This document shows, piece after piece, positions 33,927-43,848 of a stretch of 64,000 bases of DNA (positions are counted from its first letter, which is position 1; each line of letters starts with the position of its first letter). This DNA comes from Nocardia vinacea NBRC 16497 (GTDB lineage: Bacteria; Actinomycetota; Actinomycetes; Mycobacteriales; Mycobacteriaceae): NCBI RefSeq assembly GCF_000308835.1, contig NZ_BAGN01000066.1, positions 1 to 64,000 of the forward strand. Reading direction: 5' to 3'. The position numbers were made by a program, and so were the translations under genes. The notes under the pieces are model-generated. The model saw nothing but the letters and a program-made list of their open reading frames with translations, searched no databases and was not told the DNA's origin.

Positions 33927-35306
33927 ATGCTGGAGCCGCGACTTCGAACCCTATGGCTGGCGAATGTGGCCGCCGCCGCCGTGACCGTGCGAACCCCACT
34001 CTACGTTCGACCCAGAACCACCCATTCCGTTCGTGCGCAACGGGATTCGATGCTGGCCACGGACCTCGAGGTCGTCACGGTGACCGACCGCTCGGCAATC
34101 CTGACCTGGACCACGCGCGACCGCGACCGCTATGGCCGCACCCGTCCGGTCCCGGCCGATACCGAGGTCCGGATCGCACCGGTCGACGGTCGGTCGGCGG
34201 CGCGGCCGCGCTACCTGGACTCCAGGCCGACCGCCTACCACTATGCGGAGCTCGACGGCCTCGAACCCGGCCGTACGTACCGATTCGAGGCCTACTCGGA
34301 CGGCCACCGCGCCGTCCCCGCCCGCACCCTGGTGACCCGCCGCTGCGGAACACCGGAATCCACCGGCACATTCACGACCGCCGATCCACCGCCGGGACGA
34401 CTGCTGCACACCATCGCACTCGCCAATGACGTGCACTTCGGCGAGCACACCAGCGGACTGATCGTGGCCGGACTTCCCACCGGGCTGCGTCACGAGACCG
34501 AGCACTATCCGGACTTCATGCTGACCGCATTGCTCGATGATCTGCGCCGACCGGACCGCGCGGCGGATCAACTGATCGTCGCGGGCGATCTCACCGATAC
34601 CGGCACCCTCGAACAATGCCTGGGTGTGCGGGCTCGATTGGACGAGTGGGGCGTACTCGGCCGCGATTACTTCGTCTGCCGCGGTAACCACGACAAGCCC
34701 GACGAGCACCGAATCGACCACTGGGGCACGGTATTTCACGCCCGTCAGCGCCTGGTCGAATATCGCGTCGGCGAGCTGCGCATGATCGGCCTCGACACCA
34801 CCCGACTGCGTGGATCCGGTGGCACCATCGTGGCACCGCAATTGGCGCATCTGCGCGAACTACTGGCGGCCGATCCGGATCGGCCGACCCTTGTTTTCGG
34901 GCACCATCCAGTGACTTCCCATGCGGCGGTGAGCAATCCGGGCGGCCCGGGGTTCGTTCTCGATCGCACGAATGCCGCCGCGCTGGGCGCGCTCTATCGC
35001 GACGCCCCCGGCGTATTCCTGCACCACTGCGGCCACACCCATCGCAACCGGCGCAACCGCCCGGACTCCGGTGTCGATGTGGAATTCCTGGAAGTCGCTG
35101 CCACCAAGGAATATCCGGGTGGCTACAGTCTGCTGCGAGTCTACGAGGGCGGCTACACGGTCAACTTCTACAAGACCCGCACCGAGTCGGCCCGCCGTTG
35201 GAGCACCCGCACCCGCCGCCAATACCTCGGCCTGCATCCGGACCACGCCCTCGGCAGCTGCGCCGACCGCAACCATGTTGTCCTGCGCGATTTCTCCGGG
35301 TTGTAG
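33927..35306 (+). CDS. metallophosphoesterase with N-terminal fibronectin-type domain
   Basis: A 459-residue protein. Residues about 40-150 form a fibronectin III-like beta domain (LEVVTVTDRSAILTWTT, YAELDGLEPGRTYRFEAYSDG) as in purple-acid-type phosphatases. From about 165 comes the calcineurin-like core: NDVHFGEH (D-x-H), AGDLTDTG (G-D), CRGNHDKP (G-N-H-D), VFGHHPV and HCGHTHRN (G-H-x-H). Two metals would be bound; substrate unknown. No clear signal peptide is seen, although the first 20 residues are fairly hydrophobic. ACGGAG precedes ATG 33927. Confidence 0.84.
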   Translation: MLEPRLRTLWLANVAAAAVTVRTPLYVRPRTTHSVRAQRDSMLATDLEVVTVTDRSAILTWTTRDRDRYGRTRPVPADTEVRIAPVDGRSAARPRYLDSRPTAYHYAELDGLEPGRTYRFEAYSDGHRAVPARTLVTRRCGTPESTGTFTTADPPPGRLLHTIALANDVHFGEHTSGLIVAGLPTGLRHETEHYPDFMLTALLDDLRRPDRAADQLIVAGDLTDTGTLEQCLGVRARLDEWGVLGRDYFVCRGNHDKPDEHRIDHWGTVFHARQRLVEYRVGELRMIGLDTTRLRGSGGTIVAPQLAHLRELLAADPDRPTLVFGHHPVTSHAAVSNPGGPGFVLDRTNAAALGALYRDAPGVFLHHCGHTHRNRRNRPDSGVDVEFLEVAATKEYPGGYSLLRVYEGGYTVNFYKTRTESARRWSTRTRRQYLGLHPDHALGSCADRNHVVLRDFSGL

Positions 35307-35405
35307 TTCACCGGCTGACGCGTCACTCGCCCTACCGCCACCCGGCTACTGTCGCAGATGGGCGTGAGACTTCGGAAAGGCCGAGCCGCGAGAGGTTGGT
35401 AGCTG

Positions 35406-36440
35406 ATGGGTGTTGGTGGTCTTCGATTTGCCTCGATTGTCGCGGCCGCCATTGTGCTCGGGAGTGGATCCGTTATGGCCGGAGCTCGTTCGCACGGGGC
35501 ACCGGACGATCCGGGATCGGTGGTGAGCACGGATGGATCGAGGATTACCGGGATTCAGGTTCGGGATGATCGGCATCTCACATTGACGGTGTATTCGGAG
35601 GCGATGGGGCGGGAGCTTTCGGTGGAGGTACAGCGGCCCGTGGATGTCGGAGTGCCGCGGCCGACGTTGTATCTGTTGGCGGGGGTCGATGGTGGGGTGG
35701 ACGGGGCAACGTGGGGCTCGAAGACCGATGTCATGGGGTTTTTCGGGGATAAGAACGTCAATGTGGTGCAGCCACTCGGTGGGGCGTACAGCTATTACGC
35801 CGATTGGCGGGCGGCGGATCCGGTGTTGGGGGTCAACAAGTGGCAGACGTATTTGACTCGGGAATTGCCGCCGCTGATCGATGCCGCGCTGGGCACCAAT
35901 GAGCGCAATGCCATTGCGGGGATCTCCACCTCCGGCACGTCGGTGCTTTCGCTGGCGATCTCGAGTCCGGGGTTGTACCGGTCCGTCGGCGCATTCAGTG
36001 GTTGCGCGCAGATCAGTGATCCGGTTGGGCAGGCGTTCGTGGGGCTGTCGGTGCGCAAGGGTGGCGGCGATCCGGTGAATATGTATGGGCCGCCACAGGA
36101 TCCGATGTGGACGGCGCATGATCCGTATGTCAACGCCGAAGGCTTGCGCGGGTTGAATTTGTACCTGTCGGCGGGGAGTGGACTACCCGGGCCGTACGAC
36201 AATCCCACCGATCCGCATACCCAGAGCTGGGCAGAGGGTGGACTGCCCCTGCAGGTGACGATGGGCGGTGCGATCGAAGGGTCGACCGCCTGGTGCACCC
36301 GCAACCTACGGAGCAGGCTGAATCAGCTCGGCATTCCGGCCACCTACGACCTCGAACCCGCAGGCACCCACTCCTGGGGTTACTGGGAACGCGCACTGAA
36401 GGACTCCTGGCCGGTGCTCGCCAACGGACTGGGCACCTGA
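35406..36440 (+). CDS. antigen-85-family mycolyltransferase/esterase
   Basis: A 344-residue secreted alpha/beta hydrolase. The signal peptide is [20 protein letters not shown] with cleavage near residue 26-30. The nucleophile elbow is [10 protein letters not shown] (compare G-x-S-M-S-G in Ag85), and the final His is in AGTHSWGYW, preceding the last helix as in Ag85. [14 protein letters not shown] supplies the region of the third triad member. These enzymes transfer mycolic acids onto trehalose or arabinogalactan in the outer membrane. The presence of one supports a mycolate-bearing host. It is monocistronic here. Confidence 0.85.
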   Translation: MGVGGLRFASIVAAAIVLGSGSVMAGARSHGAPDDPGSVVSTDGSRITGIQVRDDRHLTLTVYSEAMGRELSVEVQRPVDVGVPRPTLYLLAGVDGGVDGATWGSKTDVMGFFGDKNVNVVQPLGGAYSYYADWRAADPVLGVNKWQTYLTRELPPLIDAALGTNERNAIAGISTSGTSVLSLAISSPGLYRSVGAFSGCAQISDPVGQAFVGLSVRKGGGDPVNMYGPPQDPMWTAHDPYVNAEGLRGLNLYLSAGSGLPGPYDNPTDPHTQSWAEGGLPLQVTMGGAIEGSTAWCTRNLRSRLNQLGIPATYDLEPAGTHSWGYWERALKDSWPVLANGLGT

Positions 36441-36615
36441 GCCCGCTGTGCTCGGATTCGCGCAACAGATGCCGAGCGTTATGGATCTTCCGTGTCACGG
36501 CCGGACGCGAGTATTTCCCGAAGTCGAAATAGTCCACGGTCACTCTCCTAGGCTTTGGTATGAGTGGAACGGCATGTGTGGCGGCTCGAGCACTCGGCGA
36601 CATCTAGGAGGAATC

Positions 36616-37701
36616 GTGTCCGAAACCGTTCGTGGCGTGGTTGCCCGTAGCAAGGGCGCACCGGTCGAACTCGTCGATATCGTGATCCCGGACCCCGGGC
36701 CGCACGATGTGGTGGTGCGCATCCAGTCCTGCGGGGTGTGCCATACCGACCTGCACTACCGCGAGGGCGGTATCAACGACGAATTCCCGTTCCTGCTCGG
36801 GCACGAGGCCGCGGGCATCGTGGAGGCCGTCGGGGATGCGGTCACGCATGTCGCCGCGGGCGATTTCGTCATCCTGAACTGGCGCGCGGTATGCGGTGAA
36901 TGTCGCGCGTGTAAGCGCGGCCGCCCGTGGTACTGCTTCGCCAGCCACAATGCGAGCAAGAAGATGACCCTCACCGACGGCACCGAACTCAGCCCCGCCC
37001 TCGGCATCGGCGCATTCGCGGATAAGACGCTGGTGCACGAAGGTCAGTGCACCAAGGTCGCCCCCGATGCCGACCCGGCCGTCGCCGGACTGCTCGGCTG
37101 CGGCGTCATGGCGGGTATCGGCGCGGCGATGAATACCGGCAATGTATCGCGCGGCGATACGGTCGCGGTCATCGGTTGCGGCGGTGTCGGCGATGCCGCC
37201 ATCGCGGGTGCGCGACTGGCCGGCGCGCGGACCATTATCGCGATCGACCGCGATCCCCAGAAGCTCAGCTGGGCAACGGAATTCGGTGCAACCCACACGA
37301 TAGATGCGACAAAAACCGATGTCGTCGAGCAGATCCAGGAATACACCGACGGTTTCGGCGCGGATGTGGTCATCGACGCGGTCGGACGCCCGGAAACCTG
37401 GAAGCAGGCCTTCTACGGACGCGACCTGGCGGGCACCGTCGTGCTGGTCGGCGTCCCGACCCCGGATATGACCATCGATATGCCGCTGATCGACCTGTTC
37501 TCGCACGGCGGCGCACTGAAATCCTCCTGGTACGGCGACAGCCTGCCCGAACGCGATTTCCCGATGCTTGTCGACCTGTACCTGCAGGGCCGACTTCCGT
37601 TGGAGCGCTTCGTCACCGAGCGCATCGCCCTGGACCAGGTCGAAAAGGCCTTCTCCGCAATGCATGCGGGTGAAGTGCTGCGTTCGGTGGTGGTCTGGTG
37701 A
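36616..37701 (+). CDS. mscR: S-(hydroxymethyl)mycothiol dehydrogenase / nitrosomycothiol reductase
   Basis: A 361-residue zinc-dependent class III-type alcohol dehydrogenase. Catalytic zinc ligands: Cys in SCGVCHTD and His-Glu in LLGHEAAG. The structural zinc site is [15 protein letters not shown] (four Cys). The NAD-binding G-x-G-x2-G is [10 protein letters not shown]. Relatives oxidise the mycothiol adduct of formaldehyde and reduce S-nitrosomycothiol. GTG 36616 is fixed by an AGGAGG site 5 bases upstream. An MBL hydrolase overlaps its end by four bases, matching the mycobacterial Rv2259-Rv2260 pair. Confidence 0.9.
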   Translation: MSETVRGVVARSKGAPVELVDIVIPDPGPHDVVVRIQSCGVCHTDLHYREGGINDEFPFLLGHEAAGIVEAVGDAVTHVAAGDFVILNWRAVCGECRACKRGRPWYCFASHNASKKMTLTDGTELSPALGIGAFADKTLVHEGQCTKVAPDADPAVAGLLGCGVMAGIGAAMNTGNVSRGDTVAVIGCGGVGDAAIAGARLAGARTIIAIDRDPQKLSWATEFGATHTIDATKTDVVEQIQEYTDGFGADVVIDAVGRPETWKQAFYGRDLAGTVVLVGVPTPDMTIDMPLIDLFSHGGALKSSWYGDSLPERDFPMLVDLYLQGRLPLERFVTERIALDQVEKAFSAMHAGEVLRSVVVW

Positions 37702-38324
37702 GCCTGCGCATCGATCGGGTCGTCACCTCCGGCACCTTCTCACTCGACGGCGGCACCTGGGATGTCGACAACAATGTGTGGTTGATCGGCGACGATGCCG
37801 AGGTGGTGATCGTCGACGCGGCGCATGATGCGGACGCGATCATCGAAGCCGTCGGCAACCGCAATGTCCGAGCAGTCGTCTGTACCCATGGTCACAACGA
37901 CCACGTCACCGTCGCACCGGAACTCGCGAAACGCCTCGACACCCCGATCCTGCTGCATCCGGGCGACGATCCGCTCTGGCGCATGACCCACCCCGACGTC
38001 GACTACGAATCACTGGCCGATACACAGCGAATCACCGTGGCAGGCACCGATATCGAAGTCCTGCACACCCCCGGCCACTCCCCCGGCTCGGTCTCCCTAC
38101 ACCTCCCCGAAGCCACCGCCCTCTTCACCGGCGACACCCTATTCAACGGCGGCCCCGGCGCCACCGGCCGCTCCTTCTCCGACTTCGACACCATCATCGA
38201 TTCCATCCGAAACCGCCTACTAACCCTCCCAGCCGAAACCACAGTCCACACCGGCCACGGCGACAGCACCACCATCGCCACCGAAAAACCCGCCCTCACC
38301 ACCTGGATCGCCCGCGGCCACTGA
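37698..38324 (+). CDS. MBL-fold hydrolase paired with mscR
   Basis: A 208-residue metallo-beta-lactamase-fold enzyme with the zinc motif THGHNDH (H-x-H-x-D-H), HTPGHSPG, the bridging Asp in FTGDTLF and the final His in HTGHGD. It is short like glyoxalase II-type thioesterases. Translation is coupled to mscR through GTGA. The likely job is hydrolysing the S-formylmycothiol made by MscR, completing formaldehyde detoxification; this is inferred from the pairing. Codon use near the 3' end becomes extremely C-rich. Confidence 0.84.
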   Translation: MSLRIDRVVTSGTFSLDGGTWDVDNNVWLIGDDAEVVIVDAAHDADAIIEAVGNRNVRAVVCTHGHNDHVTVAPELAKRLDTPILLHPGDDPLWRMTHPDVDYESLADTQRITVAGTDIEVLHTPGHSPGSVSLHLPEATALFTGDTLFNGGPGATGRSFSDFDTIIDSIRNRLLTLPAETTVHTGHGDSTTIATEKPALTTWIARGH

Positions 38325-38332
38325 GCGGAATT

Positions 38333-38399
38333 CAAGATCAGGCGGCACTGGTGGCGGCGGCTTCTCGGCCGATGCCGCCATGGATTCCACCTGATCTTG
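38333..38399. terminator. bidirectional hairpin between convergent genes
   Basis: Perfect 10-base arms CAAGATCAGG (38333-38342) and CCTGATCTTG (38390-38399) flank a GC-rich core that can fold further (GGCGGC with GCCGCC). It lies exactly between the stops of the MBL hydrolase and the convergent SRPBCC gene. Confidence 0.65.
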
Positions 38400-38400
38400 G

Positions 38401-38859
38401 TTACTCCTCGATGTAGGCCTTGATGCGTTCGAGGGTTTCGCGCATGCCGTTGCGGTTGGTTTTGCCGCGGGAGCGGCCGGCCAGGAGCCAGTAGAGGCGC
38501 AGGGGGAGGTTTTGTTCGTTCAGTTGGAAGGATTCGGTTACGTCGGTGCCGCCTTCGACGGGATCGAAACGGTAGCGCCAGGTATTGACGGACATTCCGC
38601 CCGGACCGAGCACGGTGAATGCGAACTCACGTCCGGGCTCGCACGCGACGATCCGGCAGACCGTCCAATACTTCAGCCCCCAGCCATTGCGGTTGACGTG
38701 CCCGCGGAATTTGACGCCGACGGCGGGTGCCGTTGCCCCACCGAGCCATTCGGTGTCGAAGGTCTCCGGTGAGAACTTGCCGGTATTCGTGATATCGCTG
38801 ACCAAACCCCAGATCTTGTCGGCGGGTGCTGCCATTCGAACCGTCACGCTGTCGTGCAT
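38401..38859 (-). CDS. SRPBCC-family (polyketide cyclase/START-like) protein
   Basis: A 152-residue single-domain protein of the helix-grip fold: MHDSVTVRMAAPADKIWGLV opens the first strand and helix, and the long C-terminal helix (NRNGMRETLERIKAYIEE) closes the pocket. Members bind lipids or act as cyclases; mycobacterial relatives are annotated polyketide cyclase/dehydrase. Function cannot be specified. It is followed downstream only by the shared hairpin. Confidence 0.83.
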   Translation of the reverse strand: MHDSVTVRMAAPADKIWGLVSDITNTGKFSPETFDTEWLGGATAPAVGVKFRGHVNRNGWGLKYWTVCRIVACEPGREFAFTVLGPGGMSVNTWRYRFDPVEGGTDVTESFQLNEQNLPLRLYWLLAGRSRGKTNRNGMRETLERIKAYIEE

Positions 38860-38905
38860 GCCTGCACGCTAGCAGGCGCCTTCTCAGACAGGTATCGCCT
38901 ACGTC

Positions 38906-39751
38906 TCACCGGGCCGGACTGATGCCGGTCCAGAAGGTGATCAGATCGGCGCACACGCGCGCCGGACGCTCCTCGTTCGGTAGGTGGCCGACGCCGTCGT
39001 AAACCGCGGTACACGCGCCCAATTCCTCGGCATAGCGTTCGTGGACGCTCGGCGGCCAGAGATCGCCGGAGTTGCCGTAGGCGATGAGGATCGGGAGGCC
39101 GGTGGCGCGCAGGGCGGCGGTGCACTCGGTCGGGCCTTCCATGGCCCGCATGATGCCGATCAGATTCGCCTTCTTGGTCGTGAAGATGCGGTTGCGCAGG
39201 AATTCGAGTTTCGCGGGCGGAACCAGGGCCGCCACGGCCTGACTCATCTGCTCCCACAGTGCCTGCTGGCCACCGCTTTCGATGAGTTGGGCGACCAATT
39301 GCGGTGGCGCGAAATTGATATCGGAGGTCGAGGACGGGCCGGAGGCGAGCAGGGTGAGGCTGCGAAAGCCGTCCGGATGGGCGGCTAGCGCTGCGCGAGC
39401 GACGTAGCCGCCGAATGAGTGGCCCACCAGGTGAATCGGTGTGTCGTCCGAGATCTGGTCGGCGACGAGAAGCAGATCGTCGGCGAAATCGGCCATCGTG
39501 TACCCCGACGCCTCATCGGGACCGTCGGACTGCCACTGCCCGCGCTGATCGTAAGCGACACAACGGAATCCGGCTGCCGACAGAATCGGCTGCATGGCCT
39601 CGAAGTCCTCTTTGGAGCCGGTGAAGCCGGGGACCAACAGCACCGTGCCGCGCATCTCGACGTCAGGCGGCGGCACGGATTCCCAGGCGGCCAGGGTGCC
39701 GGCCCCGCCGCGCAAGGTGAAGGATGCGGACTGCGCAGTAGCCTGGCTCAT
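38906..39751 (-). CDS. alpha/beta hydrolase
   Basis: A 281-residue alpha/beta hydrolase. Oxyanion region LLVPGFTGSKEDF, nucleophile elbow GHSFGGYVARAAL (Ser in G-H-S-F-G), an Asp following GNSGDLWPP, and the catalytic His in VGHLPNEERP form the expected triad. MSQATAQ at 39751 has GGAGG at good spacing, better than the longer in-frame start. Similarity is to lipase/haloperoxidase-like enzymes; the substrate is unknown. Confidence 0.85.
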   Translation of the reverse strand: MSQATAQSASFTLRGGAGTLAAWESVPPPDVEMRGTVLLVPGFTGSKEDFEAMQPILSAAGFRCVAYDQRGQWQSDGPDEASGYTMADFADDLLLVADQISDDTPIHLVGHSFGGYVARAALAAHPDGFRSLTLLASGPSSTSDINFAPPQLVAQLIESGGQQALWEQMSQAVAALVPPAKLEFLRNRIFTTKKANLIGIMRAMEGPTECTAALRATGLPILIAYGNSGDLWPPSVHERYAEELGACTAVYDGVGHLPNEERPARVCADLITFWTGISPAR

Positions 39752-39840
39752 CGGTTTCCTCCATCGTGCTCGGCACTGGTGTGGCAACACCTCCATTCTA
39801 GCCGAGCGCACATTCGGGATTGTTACTTATTCGAGATATT

Positions 39841-40680
39841 TCAGAATAAAGTCATCGGCTCGGTCGGAATGGGTTCGGGCAGCGACTCGAGTTCGGGCAG
39901 GCGGGCACGCACCTCGTCATGAAAGCGGCGAGCGAGGTGCAGGGAGGAGGCATTGTCCGGGGTATGGATGAAAACCGTTGGTGAGCGACCCTCGCGCAGC
40001 CATGCGATGACGATGTCGAGCCACGGCTGCCAGCCGGCAACCGTGCGATCGGCCGAATCGCGGCCGTGATAGCGGACGATCGGGAATTCGGTGAGCGCTC
40101 GCGTGCGGCGCGGCACACGCGGTTTCTTCGACCGCGCCTCGGCCTCCGCGGCGCTCTCGGCGGATCCTTCGAAAAGCAAAGTGGTGTCGAAGGGCACCCA
40201 TTCGGCACCGACGCGCGCGAGCACCTGCTCCAATTGACGTGCGGCACTGTCATTTTCGAAGAATGCGGGATGCCGGACCTCGACGGCGGGCCGGTACGAG
40301 TCGGGCAGCGCGCGCAGGAATCCGGCCAGCGTCCCGAGATCGGTCGGACCGAACGATCCCGGCAACTGCACCCACAGCGCATGGATGCGCGGGCCGAGCG
40401 GTGCCATCGCATCCAGGAAGGCGCGCAGTTCGGCCTCCGCACCGTGCAGCCTGCGCTCGTGCGTGATCGGCTTCGGCAGTTTGACGACGAAGCGGAAGTC
40501 GGGATCGGTCTGCTTCGCCCACGACTCCACCGTGTTGCGTGTCGGCGTCGCGTAGAAAGTCGTATTGCCTTCCACCGCGGTGCACCACGAGGCGTAATGC
40601 CGCAACCGCTCGGCCGGAAGCGGTTGATATTCCTGCCATGCCGCGTGCGTCCACATCGCACATCCCACGTGAAGCCGCAT
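39841..40680 (-). CDS. DUF72 (YecE-like) protein
   Basis: A 279-residue TIM-barrel protein of the DUF72 family. It opens with MRLHVGCAMWTHAAW and has the diagnostic ASWCTAVEGNTTFYATP, FRFVVKLPKPITHERRL, VEVRHPAFF and HTPDNAS. The biochemical function is not established. The start at 40680 is set by the conserved opening; upstream in-frame sequence is antisense of the next gene's promoter and start. Confidence 0.87.
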   Translation of the reverse strand: MRLHVGCAMWTHAAWQEYQPLPAERLRHYASWCTAVEGNTTFYATPTRNTVESWAKQTDPDFRFVVKLPKPITHERRLHGAEAELRAFLDAMAPLGPRIHALWVQLPGSFGPTDLGTLAGFLRALPDSYRPAVEVRHPAFFENDSAARQLEQVLARVGAEWVPFDTTLLFEGSAESAAEAEARSKKPRVPRRTRALTEFPIVRYHGRDSADRTVAGWQPWLDIVIAWLREGRSPTVFIHTPDNASSLHLARRFHDEVRARLPELESLPEPIPTEPMTLF

Positions 40681-40746
40681 GACAGGGACGCTAACGCACG
40701 TCGCGTACGCTGACGGCTCCACCTCCAGCACCTCGGGAAAGAGATC

Positions 40747-41058
40747 ATGACGCGGTTCGAGAACGTCAGTGTGGCCAAGAAGGCCAATGTGTACTTCGAC
40801 GGCAAATGCATCAGCCACAGCATCGAGCTGGCCGATGGCACCGCGAAGTCGGTCGGCGTCATCCTGCCGTCCACCCTGACGTTCAATACGGTCGAGCCGG
40901 AGATCATGGAGCTGATCCAGGGCGAGTGCAAGGTCACCCTGGCCGGCGAGACCGAGGCCGTGACCTACCGCGGCGGCGAATCGTTCTCGGTGCCGGGCGA
41001 CAGCTCATTCGAGATCGAGGTGCTCACGACGCTGCATTACGTCTGCCACTTCGGCTGA
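40747..41058 (+). CDS. ppnP: pyrimidine/purine nucleoside phosphorylase PpnP
   Basis: A 103-residue cupin-fold protein of the DUF1255/PpnP family. Signature segments: [33 protein letters not shown], and the final [13 protein letters not shown]...YVCHFG. PpnP phosphorolyses several nucleosides to free base and ribose-1-phosphate in salvage. Length equals that of E. coli PpnP (about 94-105). A GGGAAAGAG ribosome site precedes the ATG. Confidence 0.9.
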   Translation: MTRFENVSVAKKANVYFDGKCISHSIELADGTAKSVGVILPSTLTFNTVEPEIMELIQGECKVTLAGETEAVTYRGGESFSVPGDSSFEIEVLTTLHYVCHFG

Positions 41059-41063
41059 GCCGG

Positions 41064-41915
41064 TCAGACGGGAACGCGCTCGGCACCCAGGGAATCTGCC
41101 AGCGCGGTCAGCACATCCGCGCACCCGGCATCGACGGTGAGCGTGGCGAGTTCATCACCTCGGGTCCGGCCGCGGTTCACGATGGCGACCGGCTTGCCCT
41201 GTTTCGCCGCATATCGCACGAACCGCAGCCCGGACATCACCGTCAACGACGATCCCGCCACCAGCAGCGCGTCCGCCGCCTCGACCATTTCGAACGCGGT
41301 GGCGACGCGCTCCTTGGGGACGTTCTCGCCGAAGTACACGATGTCCGGCTTGAGCATGCCGCCGCAGCGCGCGCAGTCCACCATCCGAAAATTCGCGGTA
41401 TCGGCGACCACCGCATCGGCATCGGGGGCCACCTCCACCCCGGTGGCCGTCGCCGAGGCCGCGAAACCCGGATTCGCCGCCTCCAACCGCTCGGCCAAGG
41501 TCATCCGCGAAATCAGCGCCTCGCAGCCGAGACACCGCACCCGCGCATAGGTCCCGTGCAGATCGATGACCCGCCGATGACCCGCCTTCGTATGCAGCAG
41601 ATCGACGTTCTGCGTAATCAACCCGGTGACGACGCCGGCCCGCTCCAACCGCGCCAGAGCCCGGTGCGCCGCATTCGGCCGTGACCCGTCCATGGCCCGC
41701 CACCCGATATGGTTGCGCGCCCAATACCGCTGCCGAAACGCCGCATCCCCTACGAACTGCTGGTACGTCATCGGAGTCCGCACCGGCGACCCCGGCCCTC
41801 GATAGTCCGGAATCCCACTGTCGGTCGACACCCCGGCCCCCGTGAGCACCGCGACCCGCCGCCCAGCCAGCAGCCCGCCCAACCGCTCGATAGCGGGTGC
41901 GTCGAATCCGGACAT
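41064..41915 (-). CDS. Sir2-family NAD-dependent protein deacetylase (sirtuin)
   Basis: A 283-residue sirtuin. NAD-binding VLTGAGVSTDSGIPDYRG, the catalytic QNVD and HGTY, a zinc module with two C-x2-C pairs (RCLGCEAL and CARCGGML) and VYFGENVP and GSSLTVMSG are all present. It removes acyl groups from lysine using NAD. The segment between the Cys pairs is long, about 60 residues, and Ala-rich, unlike the compact class III enzymes. ATG 41915 (MSGFDAP) is preferred over the longer start. Confidence 0.88.
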   Translation of the reverse strand: MSGFDAPAIERLGGLLAGRRVAVLTGAGVSTDSGIPDYRGPGSPVRTPMTYQQFVGDAAFRQRYWARNHIGWRAMDGSRPNAAHRALARLERAGVVTGLITQNVDLLHTKAGHRRVIDLHGTYARVRCLGCEALISRMTLAERLEAANPGFAASATATGVEVAPDADAVVADTANFRMVDCARCGGMLKPDIVYFGENVPKERVATAFEMVEAADALLVAGSSLTVMSGLRFVRYAAKQGKPVAIVNRGRTRGDELATLTVDAGCADVLTALADSLGAERVPV

Positions 41916-41986
41916 GGAATTCAGAGTAAGCGCCGCCGCCCGGTCGGTGACCCCGGGCGGCGGCGAAAACACTACGTCGGTCCTGA

Positions 41987-42535
41987 TCAGGCCTGGAGGC
42001 CGAGCTCGATCTCCAGGGTGAGGGTGATCTTGTCGCCGATCACCGCGCCGCCGTCGGGCAGCGGCATATCGATGGTGATGCCGAAGTCGCGACGGTTGAT
42101 GACGGTCTTGGCCTCGAAACCGGCGACCGGGCCCTGGCCCATACCGGGGTTGACGCCCAGGAATTCGACATCGAGGGAGACCGGGCGGGTGGTGCCGCGG
42201 ATGGTGAACTCACCGTCGACGACGAAATCCTCACCATTGATGCGGAATCCGGTCGACTTGAAGGTGGCCACCGGGAAGTCGGCGGCGTGGAAGAAGTCGG
42301 CGGTGCGCAGGTGCGCGTCGCGCTGCTCGTTGTCGGTGGTCACCGACTCGACCAGGATCTCGGCCTCGGCCGAGGCGGTGCCGTCTTCATTGATGACCAG
42401 CTTGCCGGAGAAGTCGGCGAAGCGACCGCGGACCTTGCTGACCATCAGGTGACGCACGGTGAAGCCGAGGGTGGAGTGGGCGGGATCGATGACCCAGGTG
42501 CCTGCGGTCAGATCCTTGGCGGTGGTGGTCGACAT
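41987..42535 (-). CDS. YceI-family lipid-binding protein
   Basis: A 182-residue lipocalin-like beta barrel (PF04264). Landmarks are AGTWVIDPAHSTLGFTVRHL near the start, DFFHAADFPVATFKST in the middle and RRDFGITI before the C-terminal strands. There is no signal peptide, so unlike E. coli YceI this form is cytoplasmic. YceI proteins bind polyisoprenoids or amide lipids. ATG 42535 has GAGGAG upstream and fits the usual start. Confidence 0.88.
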   Translation of the reverse strand: MSTTTAKDLTAGTWVIDPAHSTLGFTVRHLMVSKVRGRFADFSGKLVINEDGTASAEAEILVESVTTDNEQRDAHLRTADFFHAADFPVATFKSTGFRINGEDFVVDGEFTIRGTTRPVSLDVEFLGVNPGMGQGPVAGFEAKTVINRRDFGITIDMPLPDGGAVIGDKITLTLEIELGLQA

Positions 42536-42665
42536 TGTTGGTCTCCTCATGTGGTTGATTTTTCAATTACTTTTATATCGAACGAGTATTCAGTTCTGGC
42601 ACTACAAGACCGGTGCGCCGTTGCACCGGGGGATCAGGTCGGATCGGCGAATTCCGAGATCACAG

Positions 42666-43766
42666 TCACTGCGCGACCTTCATGGCGTGGTCCTGGGCAC
42701 GAGCCGCGACCAATGACGCATGAGTCGGCGCATCCGGGACACGGGCCGGACGCAGTGCGTCGAACTCCTTGCGCAGCACCGGAACTACCTCCGCACCGAG
42801 CAGATCGAGTTGCTCCAGCACCGTTTTCAACGGTAGACCCGCGTGGTCCATCAGGAACAGCTGTCGCTGATAGTCGCCGAAGCTTTCCCGGAACGTCATG
42901 GTCTTTTCGATTACCTGCTGTGGACTGCCGACGGTCAACGGCGTCTGCTCGGTGAAATCCTCGAGCGAGGGGCCGTGGCCGTAGACCGGCGCGTTGTCGA
43001 AGTAGGGCCGGAATTCGCGCACCGCGTCCTGAGAGTTCCTGCGCATGAACACTTGTCCGCCGAGGCCGACAATGGCCTGGTCGGCGGAGCCGTGGCCGTA
43101 GTGCTCGAAGCGGCGCCGATACAGCTCGATCAGGCGCTGGAAGTGGTCCTTCGGCCAGAAGATATTGTTCGCGAAGAAGCCGTCGCCGTAATAGGCGGCC
43201 TGCTCGGCGATTTCCGGACTGCGGATCGACCCGTGCCAGACGAACGGCGGTACGCCGTCCAGCGGTCGCGGCGTTGCGGTGAACGCCTGCAACGGAGTAC
43301 GGAATCGGCCTTCCCAGTCGACCACATCCTCGCGCCACAGCCGGTGCAGCAGATGGTAGTTCTCGATCGCCAGCGGGATGCCTTCGCGAATGTCCTTGCC
43401 GAACCACGGGTAGACCGGACCGGTATTGCCGCGTCCGAGCATCAGATCGACGCGACCGTCGGCCAGATGCTGCAGCATGGCGAAGTCCTCGGCGATTTTC
43501 ACCGGATCATTGGTGGTGATGAGTGTGGTCGCCGTGGACAGCTGCAACCGCTCGGTCTGCGCCGCGATATAGCCGAGCATCGTGGTCGGCGACGACGGCA
43601 CGAACGGCGGGTTGTGATGCTCGCCGGTGGCGAATACGTCCAGGCCGACCTCTTCGGCCTTGCGCGCGATCGTGACCATCGCCTTGATGCGCTCGTGCTC
43701 GGTCGGTGCCCGACCCGTCGTCGGGTCGACCGTCACATCGCCCACCGTGAAAATTCCGAACTGCAC
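42666..43766 (-). CDS. LLM-class flavin-dependent oxidoreductase
   Basis: About 366 residues of luciferase-like TIM barrel: QFGIFTVGDV at the start, FATGEHHNPPFVPSSP (the E-H-H signature), TTLITTNDPVKIAEDFAMLQ and the GRGNTGPVYPWFG loop. It uses FMN or F420 to oxidise an unknown substrate. GTG 43766 is chosen because AGAGGAGG lies just before it; ATG 43793 would put that site inside the coding sequence. It sits beside a TetR gene on the same strand but they are separated by 56 bases. Confidence 0.82.
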   Translation of the reverse strand: MQFGIFTVGDVTVDPTTGRAPTEHERIKAMVTIARKAEEVGLDVFATGEHHNPPFVPSSPTTMLGYIAAQTERLQLSTATTLITTNDPVKIAEDFAMLQHLADGRVDLMLGRGNTGPVYPWFGKDIREGIPLAIENYHLLHRLWREDVVDWEGRFRTPLQAFTATPRPLDGVPPFVWHGSIRSPEIAEQAAYYGDGFFANNIFWPKDHFQRLIELYRRRFEHYGHGSADQAIVGLGGQVFMRRNSQDAVREFRPYFDNAPVYGHGPSLEDFTEQTPLTVGSPQQVIEKTMTFRESFGDYQRQLFLMDHAGLPLKTVLEQLDLLGAEVVPVLRKEFDALRPARVPDAPTHASLVAARAQDHAMKVAQ

Positions 43767-43848
43767 CACGCCTCCTCTCGGAAAGTCTGACACCTATTTG
43801 GTGGATATGGCAACCAACAGGGCGGTATCGCCATCTATTCCCGAGGGG